A stretch of DNA of 64,000 nt, from assembly GCF_024763615.1 (NCBI RefSeq), contig NC_077223.1, positions 56,048,627-56,112,626 on the forward strand, in the 5' to 3' direction. Of this stretch, positions 53,301 through 61,431 are shown piece after piece. The notes under the pieces were generated by a model. The model made no database searches. It had not been told where the DNA came from and saw only the letters and a list, made by a program, of their open reading frames with translations. Origin of the DNA: Phlebotomus papatasi. Lineage: Eukaryota; Arthropoda; Insecta; Diptera; Psychodidae. The translations under genes and the position numbers were made by a program. How positions within the stretch are numbered: the stretch's first letter is position 1; the number at the start of each line of letters is the position of its first letter.

Positions 53301-56300
53301 AGGACTATGATGCCATTCATCCGCGTATTATTCCAAAAGGGAAGCTCGCTGAAATGATTGCTAAGCATGAGCACATCGCTTTGTTACATGCTGGCCCAAG
53401 TGCATTAATTTGCTCTCTAAGACGTAAATTTTGGCCTCTTGGAGGTAGATACTTGGTGAGAAAAATCACTCACTATTGTAACGTTTGTTACCCGTTCAAA
53501 GTCAAGCCCGAGAAACAAGTCATGGGAAATTTGCCCCGACCAAGAGTTACATTGGCACGAGCATTCCGTTCAGTGGGAATTGATTTTGCAGGCCCGTTCA
53601 ATATTAGAGTAGATTTATCCTCCCGAACAAGGACTCAAAAAGTATACGTGTGTGTGTTCGTTTGCATGGGCGTTAAAGCTGTTCACTTAGAAGTAGTGAG
53701 TTCTATGACGACAGAAGCATTCATTGCTGCTTTTCGCCGATTTGTGAGTCGCAGAAATGTCCCAGCCGAAGTCTACACCGACAATGGTAGAAATTTTGTA
53801 GGCGCAGCCCGCGAGTTTCAACGTTTGCTATCTCAAGCTATATCTCAAAGAGAAGTACGAGATTCAACCGTAAGTCTTGGCGTTCAATGGCATTTCCAAC
53901 CTCCATCAGCTCCACACCACGGAGGCTTATATGAAGCCGCTGTAAAATCCATGAAATACCATTTGAAACGGGTAATGGGAGATGTGATCCTTAATTTTGA
54001 AGAATTTCTGACGGTGATTAATCAAATTGAGGGCATATTAAATTCAAGACCACTCACACACTTGTCTGAGGATCCTTCAGATCCACTGCCATTGACCCCT
54101 GGGCATTTTTTGACTTTAGCTCCGCTAAATCAATTGCCTGATCCTAATGTGACTGAACTTCGTTCCAATACCCTGAGCAGATGGCAAGTTTGCCAAAAAC
54201 TGTATCAGCATTTTACTAAGCGCTGGCAAAATGAATATCTACAGACTTTGCAACAGCGGGGGAAGTGGACGGAAGTTAAAAAAGATTTATCCGTTGGAGA
54301 TGATGTCTTGTTAATTGAAGAGGGATTAGTCGATCCGAAGTGGTTTATGGGCCAAATTTCGAAGATATATCGTGGTCCTGATGGTCACGTTCGAACGGTA
54401 GATGTTTCCACAGAGAAGGGCACATTCACTCGCCCAATTACAAAGATTGCTAAATATCCAAGCGAGAAAATCTGGGGATCGAAGACCCCAAACTCCCCCC
54501 GGGAATAATGTTAACGACTTAATTTAAAAAAAAAAAAAGAATAAGAAGATTCATTAAATTACTTTGAAAGGTTTATCAAAAAAGCCTATTGTTGAAGGGA
54601 GCGACATCTGCCATATTTTTTTTTGTTTTTCGAAGCGCTCTCTCTCTCTTGCAATGTCAGGCGAAAACAAAACACCATTTTTTCTATCGCGCAATTAAAT
54701 CTAAAAATATCATTAGATTATCAAAACTTTTGCTGTTGAATTTAATTGATTTATAACCATAAAAGACTTTACGAATTATTGTTAATGGAATTTGTGAAGA
54801 AATATAAGTGAAGTGTGAAAAAATCTGATTTTATTATCCACCCTCATACATCGACGAAAGACACTGGGAAAAAATTGATCCTCCTTCACGCGGATATAAG
54901 CTCTGCCACTGATTTATCGTAATATTCCAGGTTAGTCCCCAACAGTGGTTATTCTACGCAGATTACAATTACAAAATAATTTAGAAAAATTTAAACTTAA
55001 TCGTACAGATAAGTCTTTTGATCAGCTTATTGTAGATGAAATTCTTAATGTGAGGAAATTCGGACTACATGCAAATCCGATTTGAAGTAGAAGTTTGTCA
55101 GATGTTATTCAGTAATTTTCTTTTAAACCTTATTTTAAATGACATGATCGTAATGTTCATGTAATAGAAGGTTGGTCACCAACGCTAAGACGGCGGTGGA
55201 CGCTGAAAACTACACGGAATCTCAGTAAAACGAAACTGTACTTCGAAAGCATTGTTGATGAATAAATTTATCAATCTATTAAATGTTGGTTGAGCAAAAG
55301 CGGTCATACCAATACCTGAATATTTTTGCAGCGTTATTAGGTATAGGAAAATCTCTTTTTTTTGCACTTAGGGCAGAATAACATTGACAATAGAATACTC
55401 GCCGTAGCCTCATTGTATTTTGTTAATTTATGCATTTTCATTCCAATTCTTCCGCAAATTCTTGATTACCGTATTTATACCTTATCTCATACTCGATGGC
55501 ACTGGATAAAAATAATATAAGAAAATTGAAGAAATAAAACAAAAATTCGATAAACAGTGAGCAAAAAAACTGAGATAAATTATTCGTACAGATTTTTTTG
55601 CTCATTTTTTGTTTATCGTATTTTCGTTTTATTTCTTCAATTTTCTTATATTATTTTCACTTGCCTATTCCGGCAACATCTTTTGCTTTCCTAAATTTCT
55701 TATTCATTTTATGTTTTTTTTTCAATTTCTGAGTTCTACAATGTCCAGAGAAAAAAACCATCGCTTCTATGAAAAAGATGATGTAAAAAAGGCCTTGGAA
55801 GAGTTCAGGAAGGGCAAATTGCTACGGCAATCTGCGTGTGAATTTGAGATGTTACTCTTCAGGTCTTCAGGACAAATTACGCGGAAGATCTCAGGGCTTG
55901 TGTGTCATATAAACGTATTAAACTAAATATTAAACTCGTTCCGTTTGACGTTTTGAAATTTTCTATCCGTTGCGTCACAAAAGGTGGTCAGAAAAAAGGT
56001 GGCCGGTATTTCACTCAAAGTGGCCGGAATACTACCCAAAGCAATGTCCATATTATAATTAATTTTTCAATATTTTAGGAAGTGATTTAAAGAAAACAAA
56101 GATGATAAACTAGTTTTCAAGGTTCCACACAATCCTCCTGAAAAGGAAGTAACAAGAAATATCACTATGAATTAAAAATATTGCATTTCAAACTTAGGAT
56201 TTCGGTGCTTATATGCAACTATGCCGAAATTTTGCACACTCAAAAAACAATGAAATCGCTCGCAATTTAATATTTTGAGACCTTCGGGAACTGGGCTAAA

Positions 56301-59300
56301 CCTCTAGTCTGAAGATCGCTTTAGCCATATCATCTCTAATTTCTTATTTGTCAAGTTTTTTTTGGAAAATTTTAACTTATGATTGGATTATTAATGGCAA
56401 ATAAATAATTGTGAAAAAATCAATAAAATCGGTTGCTGCTTAAGGTTTTGAGACCCTCGGAAACTGGGCTCTCTGGTCTGAAGATGGTCCTAGTCTAGAC
56501 AGACTTACGACTTAAGCCTAGAGTCGGCTTAGTGGAACACTAATGGAAATTTAATCATTATTTTGATTATAATTTCGTTAATCCGTCTCTCGGCTTAGCC
56601 CATAGGTGTGTCCAGCACATTAGTCTTTAGGAGAAATTTAGCTCAAAAAGCGGCCAGACGAACGGACAGATGGGATTTTTTTTAGCCACTCGTAATCAGA
56701 AAGCGGCGAAACACATTTTTGGAAAATTTGAGCGCGATCGGAGCCGGAGGACAAGAGTTTGTGATGATTATAATAGGTGATCACGTGATCAGTGTTTTGT
56801 CACATTTTTTCCCAGATTCTCTTATCTATTAACCCTTACTTTTTACGGACTGAAAATCGATAATAAAAATTAAACTGAGAAACATAATCAATAATAATTC
56901 TGACATCTAACCTTGGAAAGTCCAACAGACTCTGATTCGGTGTATTTTGTGCTTCTATGAACGATAGGGACAAAAATAGCCCAAAAATCTAAGTAATTTG
57001 TCTGACAATACCAATGAATAACATTTTTTGCTTTAATGAAAAATATTACGTATGAGTATTGTAGTTTTTATTGCCAAAAGGGTTTTGCTAAAAAAAAATT
57101 GGAAGTAGGGTAAATTAAGCAAATTCATAACCTGCTCCAAATGGAAATTCTTCGGTACTCCAAATGGAAACGTCATTGTTTTCACGATAAATACAGTACT
57201 AAATTATTATATTTATATATTTTCTATACCACAGTTTCATTATTTAGTTAATTTTGCTCCAAATAAAGCGAAAATCCATTCATATTTACAAATTTTAATT
57301 TGTTAATTTCTCAGAAAAATTAAAAGTGTACCTTTTCACCATCGAATTTTTCATCGATCGACCATGTTTTCCAATGAAAAACGCAATGAGGTCACCGTTG
57401 TTTATTCATTTTGTTTAATATTTATGTCATATTTCTGGATAATTTTAGTTAAATTAAGTGCTAATCTTTATTGTTAACGGTACGTGAAATTTTCAAATGA
57501 AATAATTACATATTTCGTGAACAAAAAGGGTTTTCTGAACTGTCTGCAAATGCTTCAATAGGAAACCTCGGAAATATGATTTTTTTTGCAGATTTTTTTT
57601 ATTGTTTTAGATGGAAAAGGAGAAAAGACTAGGAATAAGAACAAATCCTGCACTCAAGAGCAACTCAACAAGGTTTTGGAAGCCTTTCGTCGCGGTTTCA
57701 CTTATACACTGTTTGTCTCCAATTAGAAACTTTCTCTTGTCTCCATTTGGATTAATATGTTTCCAATTGCAGCATTTTGCACTTGTGTATTTTTCTTGTA
57801 TTTAAGAAGTTTTTAAATTATATCTAAAGAATTTTCACTAAACAGTAATGTCCTGGACACACTTACAACTAAAGTCCAGAGACGACTAAGCTCGTTCATA
57901 GCCAAGTCAGTTCCTGACACACTACAAACGTGGCTTAACATTTTCTGGTACTAACAAAACATAACATTCGTGGGTTTTTATGCAGATATTTCTACTGAAA
58001 TGCACTAATAATCCTTTAAAAATGAAACTACTTTTAAATTTACTTAACAATTCACGTATAACAAGAATTATTTACTAGAATCGCCACAATTGGCTTAAGT
58101 CGCGAGTTAGCTTCCACCTTACAAATAATTGTAATTAACAATAATTATTGGACGTGTACTGAGACATGATATTACAAATAGTTTCATTTTCAGAGGAGTA
58201 TTAGTGCATTTTAGTAGAAATATCTGCATAAAAACCCACGAAAGTTATGTTTTGTGGATACCAGTGAATGCTAAGCCTCATTTATAGTGTGTCGGGAACT
58301 GACTTGGCTATGAACTAGCTTAGTCGACTCTGGACTTTAGTCGTAAGTGTGTCTAGGGCATAACATTCTAGAAGAGTCAAGGAGCAAATTCATGTAATTC
58401 TTTTCAGAAAAAATATGAAATTAATGTGTTAAATCTTCAGTCAAAGTTAAAGCGCCTGGAAATGGTTTTGAATTAGGACATTTACCCTAAAAAAAAATAA
58501 ATAAAATCAATTATGAATTTGAGAATTTAAAAAATTGCCATTTTTGAGCATAAATATTATATTTACTACATAGTATATAGATAGACTTGCAAAAAATATT
58601 CCAGATTCCTTCAACCTTCTACTTTACAATTTTGTACAGACATAAGAAAAAATAACTTTAAGTAGTCAGGGAGAATTATTTTCTTTATGGGACACCGGTG
58701 TTCCAATCGTCCTTAAAGGGTTAATGGTAAAGTAACGAAGAAGATATGGCTCAAAATTTTTAGGAGGCGGTTTGTCTATGAATTCTTATGCATTCATACA
58801 CTGAGAGAAATCCGAAAAAGTTTAAATTACATTCCGGAAATGTTTATTTTACCCTGCAGTATTGATTCGAAATCGGTGTAAATATTATGCTTTTTTAGGT
58901 GTATTAGGGGTTAAAGTTACACTTTTTCATGTTAATTTTACCTTTAAAAAGGTGTAAAATTGACATTAAAAAATGTTGATCTTGATTTACACCTAAAAAG
59001 TGTTAAAATTATGAGGAAAAAAAGTTAATCGCATCCTCTTTTTTTTCTCAGTGTAGTTAATAAAAAAGAACACGCACCTGCAACATTACAAAATATTGAT
59101 ATATTTTTACACCTTAAAAGTGTTAAAGTTATGAGGAAAAAAAGGTAATCGCGTCCCAGTTTTTTCTCAGTGTACAAAATATCCTAGGAATTTTAATAAA
59201 AATTAAACTTTTCTTTAAATAAGCATTAGGCACTAACCTCTTTTCTGGGGATACCTCACTTGTTCCCTCGTCCTCAAGGAGACTCTCAGCATGAGTCTCT

Positions 59301-60076
59301 GTGGTTGTTGTGCTAGAGACTCTCTTGAGATTCTCCCTTTTGGCGTGCATACGAATGTGAGAGTTGAAATTGGAAAGAATTAATCTGGGCTTCTTGTTGA
59401 GTTTGTTGGACCAAATTCCAATTTTGATATGATGCTTACAAATTGGACAGAGAACTTCTGCAAAGAGATTCTGTCCAACATTCACTAGTTTCACGCTCAT
59501 TTTATCCACATCAATGAGACTTTTGTCAAAATTTCCCAGGTCAGTCTTCTCGCACCATTGCCTAGTCAAAATTTTGATTTTACTCGCAATCTTGTTCTCC
59601 ATCTCAGCTTCCTGGGAATTCCCCTTGAGTCGTCTCTCTTCAATTGGGTTCTTTGTGGAGAAGGTTTTATTATTCATACGATCTTCAGTTTTTTGTTTCA
59701 TCTTCAGAACATCTTTGACAAAAGAATCACTATCACTCTTTACTTTTTCCACTGCATTCAGCAGGAGATTTTGATGGCCAAGTGGAATCTTAAATTCAGG
59801 GATGTTGTGACAGAACACAGAAAAATATTCCCTTGTTAGGGGGCATATTTTTGGCATCACAGTTTTGACAAAGTTCTCCATTGAAGAGAGATCGGCAATT
59901 GTGAGATTCTCAAATAGCATAGGAGCTGCAAATCCATTGAGGAAGAGCATATTTTTTAGGTATTCAGGAATCTGACCAACTTTTTTCTCTACTAGAGTGA
60001 AGAATGCAACTGCACTGATATCATTCTTGTAGTTATTATTGCTGGATTCTGATGCTACTGATTCGTCCTTTACCAT
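47398..60076 (-). CDS. Zinc-finger protein with a duplicated unrecognised domain (two exons, 11.2-kb intron)
   Basis: Family not recognised. Minus-strand exons are 60076-59238 and 47992-47398 (donor AG|GTTAGT, acceptor TTGCAG|G), joined in phase to give about 477 residues. The domain near 37-108 (IPEYLKNMLFLNGF ... FKIPLGHQNLL) recurs in exon 2 (VPRYLQNFLHLMGF ... FEIALGYKRQL), sharing the pattern YL.N.L.L.GF, an acidic-hydrophobic middle, and F.I.LG....L. Between them is a single finger CPIC...FNSHIRMH in a basic setting, then Thr/Glu-rich text. This suggests a DNA-binding or chromatin protein. The coding frame stays open above the first ATG to an acceptor at 60127 (CTTTTAG), so the true start may lie in an upstream exon. 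The intron houses a complete BEL/Pao element. The 3' end converges on MetRS (stops 145 bp apart). Confidence 0.75.
48030..48288. mobile_element. MITE-1 copy
   Basis: Ends CACTGAGAGAAATCCG and TTTGTCAGTG. It lies 37 bp upstream (in the minus-strand sense) of the second exon's acceptor of the zinc-finger gene. Confidence 0.8.
48454..48886 (+). repeat. 5' LTR
   Basis: 433 bp, TG...CA bounded, equal to 54509-54944 apart from the A-run. Contains a CT-rich segment (CGCTCTCTCTCTCTTGCAAT). Confidence 0.95.
48887..48957 (+). repeat. 71-bp duplication of the LTR end, at the 5' side only
   Basis: Positions 48887-48957 repeat 48816-48886 (ATCCTCCTTCACGCGG to CCCCAACA). The 3' LTR shows a single copy. 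The primer-binding site should start just after the LTR; TTTGGACCTTCGCCC after 48957 is a candidate region but the tRNA is not identified. Confidence 0.9.
49058..54508 (+). CDS. Gag-Pol polyprotein of the BEL/Pao element (intact)
   Basis: Single frame of 1816 residues from ATG 49058 (MSLVKVRGGYKS); the frame is open back to a GTG at 48986 but has no earlier ATG. Order: coiled Gag N-terminus; Gag core; a Cys/His region (CTVCSKSSHKLYKC ... CVNC ... CKEKH) at about 385-460; an aspartic-protease segment with D-E-G at 543-545 where D-S/T-G is usual; reverse transcriptase with YMDD at about 950; RNase H-like VFCDASKLAYGV at about 1125; integrase with an H..H..C..C region near 1440-1480 and catalytic triad D1509, D1575, E1626; then a C-terminal integrase domain. 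No frameshift or stop. Pol architecture (PR-RT-RH-IN) and Gag type are those of BEL/Pao. There is no envelope-like ORF. Codon use is less AT-biased than the surroundings. Confidence 0.95.
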   Translation: MSLVKVRGGYKSTLTSITNFLESLEESPQALSQPDLRAELESKLVIIEKLQPKYRDVQRAIIAEKTTQEDKAQEEEDFVNFCQDCDDIEARLVKLITDLKLKQEKIDAATVRYSPTKIFELMREDRKSQEQVLERLMREQQNTLKTIVGEFANIVSEQAVSSTPSTPQTPPQGSVPAVKLEAITVPTFDGKYTKWTDFKSLFISIVHENPNLADSQKFHYLRKALVGDATQSIEHIDVRGENYTEAWEAVQERFNNKMNIVSSYLDAFHKQPSVTTPSWEKLRKLHDTSKCILKSLKSIGVCITGWDPWIIFILTQKLDHETQSEWAKINTDPSELPTWERFDKFLSGRCRALEMCPSINTTSSNSNVKKNSKNVVTNSKSSLAHMAAVDSTKELCTVCSKSSHKLYKCETFKSLPAVKRLSIVRNLNICVNCIADKHNLDQCKYPSCRHCKEKHNFWLHDAYEGGVEKSTAHNLQVQETTQATPSQSVSREKESTVDGKNSIVNAGVGVTAQLKGRRVMLKTARILVYDVHNQPHVCRAFVDEGAQGDFISERLCGILGLKKYPINEVVNGLEYQQSSPRFAVEATIASRLTMNPHKLWCRVVGRVSVDLPNWPIQEKDLSIPKGFDLADPLWFKKERIDILIGGFLLNEILYDKTHKLGEGLPCLKSSEFGWMLFGGWNVGTPQNIACGVTTFARIEKTFKDFFESEEVGSDQTEKSLTEEQEEVEKLFVDTTIRTNEGQFEVHIPLKDEYKNLENNRDKALQMLKRADRQLDKDPELKVEVQNIFQEYKDEGIIEPVPDVDLDKPSYYAPYHFVVKRKAASTKVRPVFNFSSKSASGMSLNDVIKVGPVVQPDLLSSLWGLRRYAKAAVCDFVKMFLHVLVTPAHRDFQRFLLRDVPNGPIKDYRFRTLCFGNSASPHLATRSTIQLANDVGEKYPKAANVIKFHTYMDDCLFCAQTISELLEIQSQLIEMCATAKFKLSKWHSNATEILQAVNACSDDSQPVSLSGEEIKTLGLSWNTSTDTFCFHVAFEFDESTATKRTILSVIARIFDPMGLISPIVVVAKMLLQLVWKANLDWDEPVPEELNMKWINFTRDLPKIQDIQIPRWAATIQFAVQEQLHVFCDASKLAYGVVIYLVVQDSHGNQSAKMLTAKSKVAPIKEKTIPKLELCAAHLGARLLRRVQDSLKIDSNQCFCWTDAKVVLGQIFSNRSQEVFVRNRVKAIREITVPIQWRYVPTQDNPADILSRGSTPERLASSSLWWNGPEWLVRGEDSWPEPYQQGGQEDPVILSAAVQRLADNMTKEHEFHEHILATASNWTNAKKLAALIIRHDFKEKFEEDKAIGAEFSFEELLTAENCLIKWDQQINLREIYDGLKRSNFKGKKGPHICRQLRPFLDDKEVMRVGGRIQESEEDYDAIHPRIIPKGKLAEMIAKHEHIALLHAGPSALICSLRRKFWPLGGRYLVRKITHYCNVCYPFKVKPEKQVMGNLPRPRVTLARAFRSVGIDFAGPFNIRVDLSSRTRTQKVYVCVFVCMGVKAVHLEVVSSMTTEAFIAAFRRFVSRRNVPAEVYTDNGRNFVGAAREFQRLLSQAISQREVRDSTVSLGVQWHFQPPSAPHHGGLYEAAVKSMKYHLKRVMGDVILNFEEFLTVINQIEGILNSRPLTHLSEDPSDPLPLTPGHFLTLAPLNQLPDPNVTELRSNTLSRWQVCQKLYQHFTKRWQNEYLQTLQQRGKWTEVKKDLSVGDDVLLIEEGLVDPKWFMGQISKIYRGPDGHVRTVDVSTEKGTFTRPITKIAKYPSEKIWGSKTPNSPRE
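54509..54944 (+). repeat. 3' LTR
   Basis: 436 bp, directly after the gag-pol stop codon TAA, followed by the target duplication GTGGT. Confidence 0.95.
55511..55656. repeat. Long hairpin, arms about 60 bp
   Basis: AATAATATAAGAAAATTGAA onward to GTGAGCAAAAAAA (55511-55569) is nearly the complement of 55593-55656 (TTTTTTTGCTCATTTTTTGT to CAATTTTCTTATATTATT). The loop is about 23 bp. Directly next to a P2 fragment. Confidence 0.75.
55657..56240. mobile_element. P2 fragment in reverse, with the clearest helix-turn-helix remnant
   Basis: Inverse of the P2 half seen at 38930-39500 (ends GGTATTTCACTCAAAGTGGC ... GCCGAAATTTTGCACACT). The plus strand at 55741 starts MSREKNHRFYEKDDVKKALE and continues EFRKGKLLRQSACEF, a pogo/CENP-B-N type helix-turn-helix, before decaying into unrelated frame. 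A pseudogene fragment of the transposase. Confidence 0.75.
56241..56828. other. Intron of the zinc-finger gene with old repeat fragments
   Basis: Contains repeated phrases such as TTTTGAGACCTTCGGGAACT / TTTTGAGACCCTCGGAAACT at 56273 and 56447 and text akin to the TAGACACACTTACGAC foldback (56500-56620). No gene seen. Confidence 0.45.
57108..58487. mobile_element. Pogo-type element P5 with helix-turn-helix remnant, interrupted by a TAA-flanked foldback
   Basis: GGGTAAATTAAGCAAATTC and AATTAGGACATTTACCC ends, TA on both sides. At about 57625-57700 the plus strand reads KNKSCTQEQLNKVLEAFRRG, a recognisable pogo-type DNA-binding helix. Insert at 57849-58360. Confidence 0.8.
57849..58360. mobile_element. 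TAA-flanked foldback element (Harbinger-like by duplication)
   Basis: TGTCCTGGACACACTTACAA and TTAGTCGTAAGTGTGTCTAG-GGCA are inverted ends; arms extend about 170 bp inward (AAAACCCACGAA/TTCGTGGGTTTT). TAA precedes and follows (57846-57848, 58361-58363). The uninterrupted site ACAGTAACATTC is seen at 44275. A 3-bp TWA-type duplication suggests PIF/Harbinger. Confidence 0.75.
58799..59054. mobile_element. MITE-1 copy
   Basis: Full copy with CACTGAGAGAAATCCG and TTTTTTCTCAGTGT ends. A second, right-half copy follows at 59082-59174, 28 bp later. Confidence 0.8.
59082..59174. mobile_element. MITE-1 right half
   Basis: Starts at ACATTACAAAATATTGATAT and ends TTTTTTCTCAGTGT. Ends 64 bp downstream of the first zinc-finger-gene donor (minus sense). 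Confidence 0.75.
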
Positions 60077-60126
60077 GGAATCCAGGAAGAATCCTTCAGA
60101 TCCCGAGGATGTATTCTCGATAAATG

Positions 60127-60675
60127 CATTCTAAAAGAAAATTGTTTATAAACTTTTTCTTCAAAACATTTTTTTTGGCTTTGATTTGAGAATTACTTGT
60201 CCTTCTCCGGAATATTCTCTTACTGCTGACTCTTCGCAGCTCACTTCAGACGAGTACTCTTCCTCTGGTTCTTCAAGAAATCCATACAATGTAAGTTCCA
60301 ATTAAACGTTTTATATAATTTACTTTTATTCAATTGATTAAGTGGCCTTTTTAGTGTTGCGAAATATTAAAATGAGATATTTTGATTGATCAACAATTCA
60401 ACAAAATAATGCCGAAATATGACTTACTTCACAAAATGTACTTACATTAATCAATAGATTTGTTCTTAAACTAATTATTTTGATCTCTATAATAATCAAA
60501 ATAAATATTTACCTTGGAATTTAAACATTTTTTTTGTTCACAAAAAAATTCTCACCGTAAATACGGCACGTCTGTCGATAAAATGCACTACAATGCCACC
60601 GGGAATTTCCTGAAGCTCAATCTATCGCCAAAACCAAAAATTTTAAAAAGTAACGTTCATCAAACTTGTTGAATA
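60127..60675. other. Upstream region of the zinc-finger gene, possible missing exon
   Basis: On the minus strand, 60306-60203 reads LYGFLEEPEEEYSSEVSCEE and on to EYSGEGQ, ending at a donor-like CAA|GTAATT in phase with the acceptor at 60127. No AG acceptor or in-frame ATG opens this segment before a stop codon, so it is not annotated as coding. The rest is unassigned AT-rich sequence. Confidence 0.35.
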
Positions 60676-60984
60676 CAGTAGACTCTCGCAAATTCGGCTC
60701 TTTTAAGATCGGGCTACTTTTTATTTCGGGCAGCGGTTACATTTGAAAAAAGTTTGTTGTCGTTTTTCAAGTTTGATTATGATTATCAAATGAATCAAAT
60801 ATGCTCAAATTTGGCATGGTTTGTCTTAGTTTTGATGTGATTTTGCATTATTGAGGGATTTTCATGCAATTTACGATATATATGAGTGTGTAAACTCAAT
60901 ATCTATAAGCACATGTCGCCCGAATTTCTGTCTAATTCGGCTGACATTTCGGTCCTATATGCCCGAATTTGAGAGAGTCTACTG
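60676..60984. mobile_element. Pogo-type MITE P6
   Basis: CAGTAGACTCTCGCAAATTC and GAATTTGAGAGAGTCTACTG ends, TA on both sides. 309 bp, with a 30-bp internal deletion relative to 15838-16177. Confidence 0.85.
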
Positions 60985-61431
60985 TATCTGAAAGTTGGGC
61001 TGGCCGAAGGCCAGCCGAATATACGGGATTGTGACTTGGCTAAGAAAAACCGTTGCAAAATCAAATATTTTTTGTGTCTTGACTAAAAAACACTGAGAAA
61101 AATTAAAATTTTATTAATATTAAACTTTTAATGCTTTGTTAATATCGCCTTTAGTTTTGAGTGCTTAATGTATTTTGTGCATTTTTTAACATTTATGCCC
61201 AACGCACAATAAAATTTGTTTTTGTTTTGGATAGAGCTTTGGATTGGGAACTAGGTGCCATAAAAGCTCCAATCCACATAATCCACATTTCTTGCCTTTT
61301 GAAATAGATTTGGCATCTGTGAATACACAAGAATTGATTTTAACTAAGAATCTACACGAAACACTATGTGGATGTGAAGACAAAATCGAAAATTGACACT
61401 ATCTGAATTATCTTTGACACAATGACACAGT

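Larger units (their letters stand above)
48454..54944 (+). mobile_element. BEL/Pao LTR retrotransposon, complete and young
   Basis: 5' LTR 48454-48886 and 3' LTR 54509-54944 (TGTTAACGAC ... CCCCAACA) are flanked by the 5-bp duplication GTGGT (48449-48453, 54945-54949). By eye the LTRs differ only in the length of one A-run (10 versus 13), so insertion is recent. One gag-pol frame fills the interior and its stop codon directly abuts the 3' LTR. It sits on the opposite strand to its host gene, in the intron. The 5' LTR is followed by a 71-bp repeat of its own end. Confidence 0.95.
56833..58720. mobile_element. piggyBac-like MITE B1 interrupted by P5
   Basis: TTAA on both sides (56829-56832, 58721-58724). 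Ends CCCTTACTTTTTACGGAC and GTCCTTAAAGGG. P5 is inserted at 57108-58487. Confidence 0.8.

Noticed and set aside
61007..61030. Strong small hairpin GGCTGGCCGAAGGCCAGCC
   Set aside because: Only 8-bp arms with a 3-nt loop, no T-run and no neighbouring gene end; insufficient to call a terminator or RNA.
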